Both the position numbers and the translations under genes were made by a program. From Rhodocyclales bacterium RIFCSPLOWO2_02_FULL_63_24 (GTDB lineage Bacteria; Pseudomonadota; Gammaproteobacteria; Burkholderiales; Rhodocyclaceae): a stretch of 64,000 nucleotides of DNA. The notes under the pieces were generated by a model. That model had not been told where the DNA came from and did not search any database. It worked only from the letters and a program-made list of their open reading frames with translations. Below are positions 46,019 to 57,700 of this stretch, one piece after another. The DNA is taken from NCBI GenBank assembly GCA_001828935.1, contig MHZX01000119.1, forward strand, positions 1-64,000. The letters are read 5' to 3'. Every line of letters starts with the position of its first letter. Position 1 is the stretch's first letter.

Positions 46019-46245
46019 TCACGAGCGGAGTTCGAAACCAAGGCGATGACGCACCCGGCTCCGACTGGCCAAGAGCGGGCCCGGTGCCGCCGCCTGGGTC
46101 GCTACGCGCGCCACCAGTTGCAGATTGGTGGCGAGTACGGTGCGTGCATCGTCGAGCCACAAACTGTCCTCCAGCCCAGTCCGCACACCATGACCGACGG
46201 AAGCCGCCTGCCGCGGCCATGAACACCGACCGGGTCGGGCGTGCT
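46019..46245 (-). pseudogene. 3' remnant of a BKACE/DUF849 (3-keto-5-aminohexanoate cleavage) gene
   Basis: Minus-strand frame ...AASVGHGVRTGLEDSLWLDDARTVLATNLQLVARVATQAAAPGPLLASRSRVRHRLGFELRS*, matching the conserved C-terminal GGHVRVGLEDN...LATN.QLV.R pattern; no upstream portion present. Confidence 0.65.
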
Positions 46246-47144
46246 CAAACACCGTTCTGACGCAACCACTCCAGCAGACGCTTCCAGCCATCCTCCGCGG
46301 CGTCTTTACGGTAAGTTGGCCGGTAATCGGCGTGAAAGGCATGCGGTGCATCCGGATAGACATGGATCTGCGACTTGCTGCCGGCCTTCGCCAACTCGCC
46401 ACGCATGTCTTCGACCTGATCCGGCGTAATGCCCTGATCCTTTCCGGCATACAAACCTAATACCGGAGCCTTCAGCTGGCCCGCCAGATCGATCGGATGC
46501 TTGGGCTGGCGCGCAGTCGGCGCCATTTCGAGATGCCCGTACCAGGCGACCGCTGCCTTCAGCTGCGGGTTGTGCGCGGCATACAGCCAGACCGTGCGCC
46601 CACCGCGGCAAAAACCCGTGACGGCCAGGCGCTTCGGATCGCCGCCGTTTTTCGCTGCCCATGCGGCACAGGCATCGAGATCGGCCATGTGCTCGGTATC
46701 CGATGCCGCCGCCACCGGTCCCGCCAGAATCTCTTGGACATTGGTCATCTTTGCCGTTTCGCCGTGGCGGATATACATGTCCACCGCGACCGCCAGGTAA
46801 CCGGCCTTGGCCAATCTGCGGCAGACATCGCGGAGGTATTCATGCACACCGAATATCTCGTGGATCACCAGGACCGTCGGCAGATTCGATCCGCCGGCGG
46901 GCATGGCGCGGTAGCCCGGCAATTCGCGATCGGCGGCGGGCACCTTGATCTCGCCGGCCAGCAGGCCCTCCGCATCGGTCTTGATAACCGTCTGCGCCGA
47001 GATCGGCTGCGTCGCCAGAGCAAAGCCGGCACCGACAGCGGTGGCAATAAAGGAACGGCGACTGAAGGGTTCTGCCGGCAACAGACCGTCGAACTGGGCT
47101 TGGTCATCGGTCTTCATTACGGCCTTCTGGCGGGACGTAGTCAT
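46245..47144 (-). CDS. Dienelactone hydrolase family protein
   Basis: [60 protein letters not shown]-terminal Tat-like [10 protein letters not shown]. Confidence 0.9.
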   Translation of the reverse strand: MTTSRQKAVMKTDDQAQFDGLLPAEPFSRRSFIATAVGAGFALATQPISAQTVIKTDAEGLLAGEIKVPAADRELPGYRAMPAGGSNLPTVLVIHEIFGVHEYLRDVCRRLAKAGYLAVAVDMYIRHGETAKMTNVQEILAGPVAAASDTEHMADLDACAAWAAKNGGDPKRLAVTGFCRGGRTVWLYAAHNPQLKAAVAWYGHLEMAPTARQPKHPIDLAGQLKAPVLGLYAGKDQGITPDQVEDMRGELAKAGSKSQIHVYPDAPHAFHADYRPTYRKDAAEDGWKRLLEWLRQNGV

Positions 47145-47212
47145 GGAAGTCTCCTGGGGTTGAGGGAAACCGTAAAATACGCCGACCTGAACGCTATTTC
47201 AATGAGGACATC

Positions 47213-47797
47213 ATGAGCACGCCGCCCATCAGCCGTTACCCTGTACCGGAGTTGAAAGACCTGCCGGAAGACATTCGCACCCGCATCCTCGAAGTGCAGG
47301 AGAAATCCGGATTCGTTCCCAACGTGTTTCTTGCTTTGGCGCATCGGCCCGCCGAATGGCGCGCCTTCTTTGCCTTCCACGACGCGCTGATGGACAAGGA
47401 AAGCGGACTCACCAAGGCAGAGCGGGAGATGATCGTGGTCGCCACCTCCAATGCCAACGGCTGCCAGTACTGCGTGGTCGCCCACGGCGCCATCCTGCGC
47501 ATCCGGGCCAAGAACGCGCTGGTCGCCGACCAAGTGGCCGTCAACTACCGCAAAGCCGACATCACCCCACGCCAGAAATCCATGCTGGATTTCGCCATGA
47601 AGATCGCGCTCGATTCGGCTGCGGTGGATGACGCCGATTTCGCCAAGCTGCACGAGCACGGCTTCAATGATGAGGATATCTGGGACATCGGCGCCGTCGC
47701 GGCATTCTTCGGCCTTTCCAACCGCATGGCCAACATGACCGGCATGCGGCCGAACGACGAGTTCTATCTGATGGGGCGCGTGCCCAAGCAAAAATAG
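47213..47797 (+). CDS. Peroxidase-related / carboxymuconolactone decarboxylase (AhpD-like) protein
   Basis: NANGCQYCVVAHGAILR redox CxxC motif. Confidence 0.9.
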   Translation: MSTPPISRYPVPELKDLPEDIRTRILEVQEKSGFVPNVFLALAHRPAEWRAFFAFHDALMDKESGLTKAEREMIVVATSNANGCQYCVVAHGAILRIRAKNALVADQVAVNYRKADITPRQKSMLDFAMKIALDSAAVDDADFAKLHEHGFNDEDIWDIGAVAAFFGLSNRMANMTGMRPNDEFYLMGRVPKQK

Positions 47798-47947
47798 TAA
47801 AGCTGTCGAAAAATTCCGCAGCCTTGGCCGATGCGCAATACAGCCGGGGCAAACGCGCTTTGGCTGCTTTGGCTCTCCCTGGCGGGATTCCGCTTTATGT
47901 CCCGCAAGAGACGTATCCCTTTGCAGGACTCGGCCAGGCGATGGCGA

Positions 47948-48724
47948 TCAGAACTTGCACTCGACCTCGTCGCCTTTGCCGATGCCCTTTCCGCTGCCCT
48001 TGTTCTGTGCGATCGAATTCGGCATCGTCACCTGGATGCCCTGTTGCGGCGGGATCGGGACCGGCGGCGTGTTGGCGTTGGCGGCAAACCCGAACTGACC
48101 GGCATTGATTTGTATCGTGCCGGCTTTGTTGCTCATCGAGATGGAGCCATTGGTCACATCCACGTGCAGGCCATTGGGAGGCGGCTTGCCGCCGGTGGTG
48201 GGAACGCCGCCGCAGTCGTTCTGGCATAGCAAGGCGCCAAAGTGGGTGCCGCGGATGCCGATGGTCGCCGTTTCGGTCTGGAAACTGACCTTCTCCCGGT
48301 TGCGCTTACCGATCAGCCCAGTCACTGCCCGCAAGCCGCCCTTCAGCATGTTCATGACGATATTGTCGCCCTCGGGCTTGGCGGCGTTGTAAGCGTAGTT
48401 CTCGATCTTCAGTTGAGTGCCGGGGCGCATCACCACCTCGCCGCCATCGGCAAACTTGATCCGGGCGTAGGTCTCGGTTTCGGTATTCAGCATGTCGCCT
48501 TCGAGAACTTCCGACTTGACGGAAAGCAGCTTGCTCGTGCCGTCCGCACGCTTGGCCGAAAGCGTACCCGACAGGTGCGTGATATGGCCCGCCGTGGCGG
48601 CCTGCGCGGCCGGAATCGAAACCACGCCGAGCACCAGCACGGCGGCGGCAATCGCTGCCTGAATCATGCCGCCTGCAGGCCTACGAAGAACACTGGGCAA
48701 CTTTTTTCTGGGCTGGCTTGTCAT
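47948..48724 (-). CDS. FecR-domain secreted protein
   Basis: Signal-like N-terminus; GHITHLSGTLSAKRADGTSKLLSVKSEVLEGDMLNTETETYARIKFADGGEVVMRPGTQLKIENYAY; start overlaps the 3' end of tpsA by 44 nt (an internal Met start would avoid the overlap). Confidence 0.85.
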   Translation of the reverse strand: MTSQPRKKLPSVLRRPAGGMIQAAIAAAVLVLGVVSIPAAQAATAGHITHLSGTLSAKRADGTSKLLSVKSEVLEGDMLNTETETYARIKFADGGEVVMRPGTQLKIENYAYNAAKPEGDNIVMNMLKGGLRAVTGLIGKRNREKVSFQTETATIGIRGTHFGALLCQNDCGGVPTTGGKPPPNGLHVDVTNGSISMSNKAGTIQINAGQFGFAANANTPPVPIPPQQGIQVTMPNSIAQNKGSGKGIGKGDEVECKF

Positions 48725-51700
48725 CTTTTTTCTCTTCTTTGGCTTCGTCCGACTTCTTCTTGTCCTTCTTGTCCTTCTCGTCCTTCTCGTCCTTCTCGTC
48801 TTTCTTATCGTCTGTCTTCTCGTCCTTGGCCGTCGTAGTGGGGCCCTCTTCCTTTTTCGTCTCTGTAGCGGGCGGCTGGTCGTCTGGCGTAGTCCCGTTG
48901 GTATCACCGCCGGTACCGCTGCCTCCGGATTCGCCGCCGAAGGTGCCTTCCGTGTTGCCGACCGTCTTGCTCAAGTCGACCGGTGGCTGGGTCGGATCGG
49001 TCTTGGTGAATTCAAGCGGCGGCGGCGCATCGCTGTCGGTCGGCGTCTCGGTAGACTTGACCTCGTCGGCAGCCTTGACGATATCGTTGGTCAGTTGCGC
49101 AGCAACGCTATCTTGGGCCTGTATGGCAAAAGTAACCACTGGGGCCGCCGGGGTACTGCGATCAGTGTTCACCGCAAAGAAGCCGCTGCCGCCTGGTACC
49201 GACGTGGTGGTTTCCGTGCCGTTGATCACTACGCCACCAGAGCTTCGATTGAGGAAGGTCAGATGGGTGGTGGCTGCAACGCCCGTGCCAATGTCGGTAA
49301 GAACATAGGACGGTGCATAGCCAGCGGTACCATCGTTCAGCACCAGCTTGGAGGAGGCGCCCAGCAGGTCTAGATATACATCGTTGGCCGCGTCGATGTG
49401 GCCGCCGTTATTCAGCCTGAGGTCGCCGCCGACCGCGATGCTCACGTCCGGGTAGGGCGCGTTGTTGTTGTAGCCAGCCCAAATGTAACCGCCATAGCTG
49501 GCGTTACCGAGGTTGAGACTGCCTCCCACCAGAAGTTCAAGATCGCCGTTGCCTGTCGTCAGATAGCCGCCAGCAATGTTTGCACTGCCGCTAACGACCG
49601 CCAACAAGTGATTGACTGCGCTAATCCCTCCCGTACCGCCGGTGTTGCCGATGTTCAGGCTGCCGGTGCCCAACACCACGTTCTGGCCGGCAACGCCGGA
49701 GTTGATGTTGATGACGCCGCCACCAATCGCAACATCGCCCGTAGCGGTTGCCGGCCCTGAAATATTGATCGTCGAACCGGCCAGCGTAAGGTCGGCCGCG
49801 GACAACTGGTAGCCGATGTCGAGCACACCGCCGGCCGCAAGTCGAATGTTGCCGACCGAGCCCAGCGTATTGGACAGGCTCATGTCGCCGCCTTGAGCGA
49901 CAAGCTGAATGCTCGCCGGGGTTCCGCCGAAACGCGCTGTCTCGATCCCGCTCATCAAGCCGCCGGACGTAATGGCGATGTTCCCTGAGCCCGCGGTGAA
50001 CGTATGCCCGGCACCGAGTGCCAAATTGCCGCCATAGTAGAACGTCGCCGACGGCTGATAGCTTGCCGCGTCCGCTAGCGCAATGGTCGTTGGCACGCTG
50101 CTGCCGGAATCGCGAATGTAGATGCCGCCGTAGGTCGCGCCGGCCGCAACGCTCGCGGTAATCGAACTGCTGCCCGCAATATCCGAACTAATTGCCAGTC
50201 CGCCCGACGCACCGCCGTAAACACTGCTGAGCAAAACCGAATTGGCGGTGATATTCGTCACACCGACGCCGTTGTTGTCGAGAATCGGGCCAGTGGCCGT
50301 CACATTCACCGTACCTGCACCGGTATCGATCACGTTGATCGCGGTGAATTTGCCTGCCGCCCCCGTATAGCCGGAACTGACCGCAACCGACCCGGTCGGC
50401 GCGACAATATTGCCGGACAGGCCGACATCCCCGTCACCGCGCACCGTTACCGTTTGCGCTGTCGCGGTCGATGTCATGGTCGTGCCAGCAGCCGACGTAA
50501 GGTCACCGCCATAATTGCTACCGCCGTGAGCTCGAACAGATATGCTGCCAGCGCTCAGGTTCCCCAACAGGCTCGAACTACCGCCATAACCATTGGCGGT
50601 ACCACCGGAAGTCGAACCGCTGGCGGTGGAAATGCTGGTGACCGCCTGGACGGCGCCAAGCGTAAGATTGCCGCCAGCGTAGATATTGACCGTTGACGTC
50701 GACGGGTTGCCAACCCCAACGATTGTGCCGCTCGCGGCCTGGGTAATATCGCCGTTGGCGCCACTGCCATGATTTGCGGTCAGCGTGACTCCACCATAGC
50801 CCGACAGCGTATTGCTGCCAAGAGTAATGTCGCCGCCGGTACCGGCCGTGAAGTCACCGGCGGTGACGGTCAGGATGGCAGCCCCCGATGTCACGGGGCC
50901 TGTCAGCGAAACGTCACCGCTAGAACCAACGGTGAGGGACCCGCCACTGATCGCTCCACTTACGGTCAATGCGACAGGCACATTACGCCATCCAGCCCCC
51001 TGGTAGCCTGCGCGAATCAACCCGATGCCAAGAGCGTCCGTCGATGCATTACCGGCCAGGCCCATCGCCCCGTAGGAAGTGAGGGCAAATCCGCCTCCAT
51101 ACAGATTGCCGGCCGTTTGAGTCAGCGTGCCTGCATTTGCCGTCCCGCCAAAACTGGTCAATTCCAGATTGACGGCGCTGCCGCCATACGCCGACAGGTT
51201 GCCGGAGACAGTCAGATTGCCGCCGTAGCCGTTTGCCGTCCCGACGGTCCCCGCACCAGCTTGTGCCCGGATGCCGCCCGTGGCCAGGACATTGGTTTGC
51301 AGCGTTCCGGCCAGCGTCTCGTTGCCGCCGGCAATGACATCGACGTAACCGCCGCCGTAGACCGCCGACCCGCTGGACAAAATGATGTCGCCGCCGTAAG
51401 TAACGCCATGGGTGCCCACCAACGACGCACTGGCACCATAGGCCGATACCGTCGTATTGGCGCCGATGGTCAGGTTGCCCCCATACCCGGCATTCGCAAC
51501 CGCCAACACCCCGTTTGTCGCCTTGCCTGCGACGATATTGACCGGCGTCGCCGCCGTCGCCGTACCGATAAGCACCGGCCCGCTGCCCGTGCCGTTGATG
51601 GCGAGATGGCGCCCTGCAGAAAGACTGATGCTGGCGGTATCGGTTGCAAGAATGTTGGTCGCACCGATGCTGACTTGCCCGCTGCCGAGCGCATCGATCA

Positions 51701-54700
51701 GCAAATCGTTGCCGGCATCGATAGTCACCGTGACGCCGCCATAGCTGGTCGGCGCCGCCGACGCCCCGGAGCCGATATTCAGCGGTGCGGCGTTGGCCTG
51801 CAGCACGATGTCTCCGTAGGCACCAAGCTGCACGTCCGCGCCGTACTCGAGGGAACCGATCATCACCGACCCGGAGGTTCCAGCGCCTGTAGTCGCCGCG
51901 ATACTGCCGCCCTTGATCGTGACGTTGCCTTTGGACTTGTCGTTCACCCCGATTACCGCGCCGGTTGCCAACTGAGACCAGGGCGCGGCGGGCGCAAATG
52001 AACCGCCGTAGGCGACCGAGGCGGCCGATCCGCTGCCACCTTGCAAAGTGATCGCGCCGGTAGCGTTGATAATCTGGGTCGGCGCCGAGAGCACGGCTGG
52101 CGATACCGTGGATGCGCCGCTGCCACCGACCATCGTCAGCGTTCCGGCATAGATGGTCTGCGTATTGTCCGAGAAGATGCCCGCTTCGTTGGCAATGAAG
52201 AATGGCTTCGCGCTGGCGCTTGGCAGCACCATGCGGCCGCCGGAGGTGCCGCCCTGAATCAGGATGTTCGGAGCGCCAAGAATTTGCTGGACACCAACGG
52301 TACTGACGTTATTCGAGTTGTCGAGCCCGGCTTGGTTTCTGTACCCGGTGTCGCCACCGTAGATCTGCAGCGAACCTCCGCCATAAACATAGCTGAGGGT
52401 CTGTCCGCCCGAGCCGCGGTTCTCTATCGTCGCCTTGTTGTAGCTGGCCTGACACAGGGCCGCGCCGACACCCGCAACGCAATCGCTTTCCATCTCACCG
52501 AGCAGCCCATTGCCGCTACCGCCTTGCAGCACGACATTCGCCCCGCTACCCGTCAGGTTGATGGACTGGCCTGACGACAGGCTGAGTTGCCGGATTTCAG
52601 CGTAGTTGTTGTAGCCGTCCGGATTCGTCCCGCCCCCGCCGGCCAAGGTCAGTACGTCGCCGCTGCCAGTCAAGGTCACTGTCTGGCCGCCGTAGGCCGA
52701 CAGCACCGCTGCGTTGTCGTGCCCGCCGGTTCCGCCATAGGCCCCGAAGGACTGCGCGGTAAATGTTTGCGGACCCGTCGAAATGATGCCAACGCCGCCG
52801 TAAGTGGCGCTGCCGCCTGTAAGAGTCACCGCGCCCGTGGCAAATACCGTTTGGCCGCCGCTGCCGAGCGCTCGTATCGACGCTCCGGCCACCGTATTGG
52901 CCGCGGCGCCGGCGCCATTGCCCTTCAAGGTAATGCTGCTGCCATAGATGCTTTGCGCGGCGGTAGGATCTTCCGAGCGAATGCCGGCGCCGTTGCCAAG
53001 GTAAGACCCGCCGTAGGGATTGGGCACCCAGGCACCGCCCGATGTCCCGCCCACCAGGGTGATCGCCGCATTTCCGGAGATCGCCTGCCCGCCATAGAGA
53101 CTCTGGATGAAGGCGTTGTTGCGATTGCCGACACTGCCGCCATACAGCGACAAGGCACCGCCATAGCTGAAACTCACCGACTGGCCGCCGGTACCGGTGC
53201 TATAGAGGCCCGCATTGTTGTGGGCAATATCGGCGCCGTAGCAGGGATCGCCTGAGACGGCAGCCGCGCAGCCATTCGGTGCGGCCCCGCCGGTGCCGCC
53301 GCCGGAGCCACCGGTAATCACGATGTTGCCGCCGCTGGCCCCGGTCAACGCGATGGTCTGCGATCCCGCCGACGCCAATTGCTGAATCTGTGCATAGTTG
53401 TCGTAGGAGGCGGCCCCGCTGCCACCCGTCAGGGTCAGCACGTCGCCGCTGCCGGTCAAGACGATCGACTGCGTGCCGTTGCCGACCACAATGGCCTTGT
53501 TACCGTGCCCGTCGTCGCCAGCCTGGAGTGCGAGCGACGCAGACGTGAGCGATTGATTGCCGTGACTGATAATGTGCACGCCGGCACGGGATGTTCCCCC
53601 GGCCGTGAGCGTGGTTGAGCCATAGACGGTGATCGCTTGCGTCGAACCCTCGATCCCGGCACCGCCATAGGTGCCTGCGCTGGCCCCGCCCACCACTCCG
53701 TTCAGGGTCAGGCTGGCGGCGTTGATGGTCTGTGCGCCATACTGCGAATAGATTACGGCGTGGTTGGACAGATAGTGGTTGCCATCTGCCGCCTGGAAAC
53801 CGCTGCCGCCCGACGAGCCGCCGGTCAAGGTGATTGCCGGCGCGCCCGAGATTTGTTGTGCGCCGTTGGGTGAGTACATGAACGCCGTGTTGCGGACGCC
53901 GGCGCTGCCGCCATACAGCGCGATGCTGCCGCCCGTGCCATTGAAACTCAGGGTCTGGCTGCCGCTGCCTTGATTCTCTATGCCGGCGACGTTGGAACTC
54001 ATCGTCTGGCTGCCGCAACCGTCGGGGTCGGAAGCGCAAGCGCTGTTCGGCGTCCCGGCCGTGCCGGCACCGCTGCCGCCCGTCACCAGCAAGTTCGCGC
54101 CACTGCCGTAGAAGGTGATGGATTGGCTCCCGGTGCTGCCCAACTGCCGAATGATCGCGTAGTTGTCGGACCCTGACGCGCCCCCGTTGCCGGTGAGCGT
54201 TATGCCGCCACCGGTACCGGTAATGTCGATGACCTGTGGCCCGTAGGCTTGGATCAGCGCGCTGCTGCCCTTGTTGTTGCTCGTGGCGGAGCCACCGGCC
54301 AGCAGCGAGATTTGATGCGCCGTGACATGTTGCAGTGTCGTGTTGAGCGAGGTGTTGCCGGCGTTGATGAACGCCGCACCGCCGTAGTTCGGACTGAACG
54401 ATCCCGAGGCACCGTTGAGCGTCAGCGCGCCGCCTGCGGCAATGGTCTGCGTGCCGCCGCCGACCATGCTGATGAACGCGTTGCTGCCATAGGCCGCGGT
54501 CAGCGAAATGTCATGTCCGGCAGAGACATTCATTGTATTGCCGCCGCTGCTGTTCTGTATCCAGAGGTTTGCGGATGCGCTGTCGACCGAGGTCATCGCC
54601 AGGTCGCCATAGGCACGCACGTCCATGTTGGCGGCATTGCGGGTCTGGATCGCTGCCCCCGTCATGGTGAGGTTGCCGTCGGTCAACGGGCCACCATAGA

Positions 54701-57700
54701 CGCCGGGAGTGACCATGTTGCCGTCCCAACCGGCGATCACTTGCACATTCCCGCCGTAGGCGTCGTTGGACGACAAGCCCAAGTCAATGTTGCGCTTGGC
54801 CAGAAGTTTGATGTTGGTCGCCGCGGTCGGCGTATATCCCGGTCCGTTGGTGATGCCGGTGTTGTCGCCGAAGGTGATGTCCTGAGCGCCGTAGATGGCC
54901 ACGGAGCCGCCATAGCCGTGGAGGGCGCCGATGCCCGCCGTGCCGGCATTGGCCGTGACTCCCACGTTGCCACTCACTTGCGCGACGATCGTCACCACGC
55001 CGTCGAGCGAGCCGACCAGCGCTCCAGACCCGGTACCGCTGCCCCCGCTCAGCGACAGATTGCCGCCGACATTCAAGTTGATGGTGATGTCCTTGTCGCT
55101 ACCGATGGCAGCCGGAGCGGTAAGGTCGTAGAGTTTCGCGCCGTTATTGAAAGCGGCAACAGTGGGAGAACTGCCGCCCGTCAGACTGACGTCGCCGGTG
55201 GTGTAAATGTTCATCGTGCCGCCACCCGCGTCGGCGCCGCCGCCGATGATCGCGCCGGTCACTGCGCCGGTCCCGCCGCCGCCAACCAGCGTGATGGTAC
55301 CGGCATACACCGTCATGTTCGAATCGCCCTCGATCCCGGCGCCGTTGCGTTCGTCGTAGAACTTGCCGTTCGAACCGTAAACCGCCTTGCCGCCGGAACT
55401 GCCGCCCTGAATGTAGATGTTGGCGCCGTAGCTTGCACTGCCTATCAGTTGCGCACCCGGACTCGCGCCGTAGGTGTTGGAGTCGTTCTTGATTTCGGCG
55501 CTGTTGCCCGCGCCACTGCTGCCGCCATAGAGCGAGATGCTGCCTGGGCCACCGGAAAACGCAATGGTCTGGCCGTATCCGGCATCGGAACTATGCGCGA
55601 TCTCGGCGCGGTTGCTGCTCGTGTAGCAATAATTGATGTCGCCGCCATAGGTCACGCACTCGCTGCCGTAATTTGCTCCGGCAATGCCCCCGTATGCGGC
55701 CACGTCCGCCCCGCCAGCGCCGCCATAGAGGGTGATGGAGCCGCCTCCAGTGATCGTGATCACCTGGTTGCCGTACGAAGAAATCGACGCCCCGTCGTTG
55801 AAATCGGTCGCGTTCGACCCGCCCGCCTTGATCAGTATGCTGTGGGCCTGTACCGTCTGGTTAGCCGTCGAATAGTTGACGATGTGGGCGCCATTGTTCT
55901 GCCCGGTGACCCCGCCCAGCACTTCGATGCTGTCGGCCGTGATGTTCTGGCCACCACCGGAAACCAGGCCGACGCCCAGGCCGCCGGCGGCGGGGGCCTC
56001 GAGCTTCAGCAGATTGGTTGCGGTGATCGTTTGCAGCCCGCCGGAAACGAAGGTACCGGAATACGGCTGGCAGCTTAAAACGCCGGGCACGGCGCAGCCC
56101 GCCGTGCTGGCTATGGCGCCGTAGCCGGTGTCGCCGGTCAGCGTGATATTGACGGCAGAGATGCTCATGTCTCCGCCATAGGTTTCGAGTACCGAATCCT
56201 TGATGAAGACGTTGCGCTGGGCGGTAAGGTGAATTCCGAGCTTGTAGGTCGACGACCCTCCCATGATGGTCGAGCCGTAAATTGAAATGTCCCGATCAGC
56301 CTCCAGAGAAAAACTCGGATTGTTTGCCCCGTTGTGAATAGCCACGCCGGGGTTGATCGTGATGTCGCCATAACCTCCGCTGCCACCGTAGGTCTGGATG
56401 GTTACATTGGTTGTGGCAAGCTGGTTGTTGATATCGAAATCCGAGGTGGTCGACGTTGCGCCGCCTGGAGCGAAGGTGTCGCTGCCAAGCGCAAGTACCG
56501 AGCCGGTGCTGTGCACAATCGTGATGTCTGCTGGATCAAGCAACCAATCACCGGTCTTTCCGCTCGGCGCGCGAGTATCAATTCGCGCGCCGGCAACATC
56601 CAGGTAGCGATGTCCAGAGGTCTCCACAAAGCCGCCGTTGCCGCCCATAGCACCACCTCGCGCGGAGATGCTGCCGTAGGCTCGCGCCGTGTCATCGGCC
56701 CAGACGATCACCGTACCGCCAGCGCCGACTTCTGTGGCATCCGCCTTCAGTGTCGCATCGGGGCCGAAGTAAGTGATGCTGGCGTTCTGGATATCCGGGT
56801 TCTTGCCCTGGTAGTCGCCGCCGACCAAAATCCTGCCGCCGCCATTGATGCCGCTGACGTCGACACTGGCCTGGTCCATCACCGCGACACGGTCACCCAA
56901 GACCTCGACGCGGCCACCCTTGGTGCCGGTGGTGACAATGCGGCCGTTGCCATCGATGTAGGCGTCGCGACTGGCCTTGAGGAAGATGCGCCCACCTTCG
57001 CTGACCACACTGGAGGCGTTAAGCTGGCCGCTGTTCCTGACGATCACGCCGGCGATACCGATGCGGCCGGCCTCCGCAGTGATCTCGCCGAGATTGGTAC
57101 TGTTGCCTGTGGCGCCCGTGATGTCGACCTTGACCCCGGGCGTGGCGCTGTCGATCAGGCTGACGGTGGCACCGGCCGCCAGTATGGTTTCGCCCTTGGG
57201 CGTGGTGATGATGCCTTCGTTGCCGACGTTGCTGCCGATCAGGTAAACGCTGCCGCCCGCCGGCGTCCTGATTTCGCCTTGATTGAGGATATCCCTTGCG
57301 CTGCCGTCATTGACGAACAGGTTACGCCCGGCTAGAAAGTCTTCATTGCGAACCGCCAGCGTGGAAGCAACGAAGGCCGCGGTATCAACCCGCCCCCCCG
57401 GACCAACCATGATCCCGGCTGGATTCACCAGCCACACACGGCCGTTGGAACTCAGGGTTCCGTAAATCGCGGTCGGATCGTTCAATACCCGATTGAGAAC
57501 GCTCGACGAAGCCGAGGTCTGGGCAAAGTGGGTAGTCTCACCCGCTTTGATGGAGAACTTGTCCCAGTTGATGATGGCGCCGTTGCTGTTGGTTACCGTC
57601 AGGACGTTACCGGCCTGACTGAAGCTGGCCGTACCATTCACCACGGTGGGATTCACCGGGTTCGACAGTACGGGGGCAACGATAAAACACGCCGCCACGG

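Noticed and set aside
54249-56078. 609-aa and 410-aa (50769-52001) plus-strand ORFs inside tpsA
   Set aside because: Antisense frames opened by the Gly-rich repetitive tpsA coding strand; no domain support.
52400-56100. Periodic repeats considered as a CRISPR or satellite array
   Set aside because: Units are ~780 bp, diverged, in frame and protein coding; they belong to the TpsA passenger.
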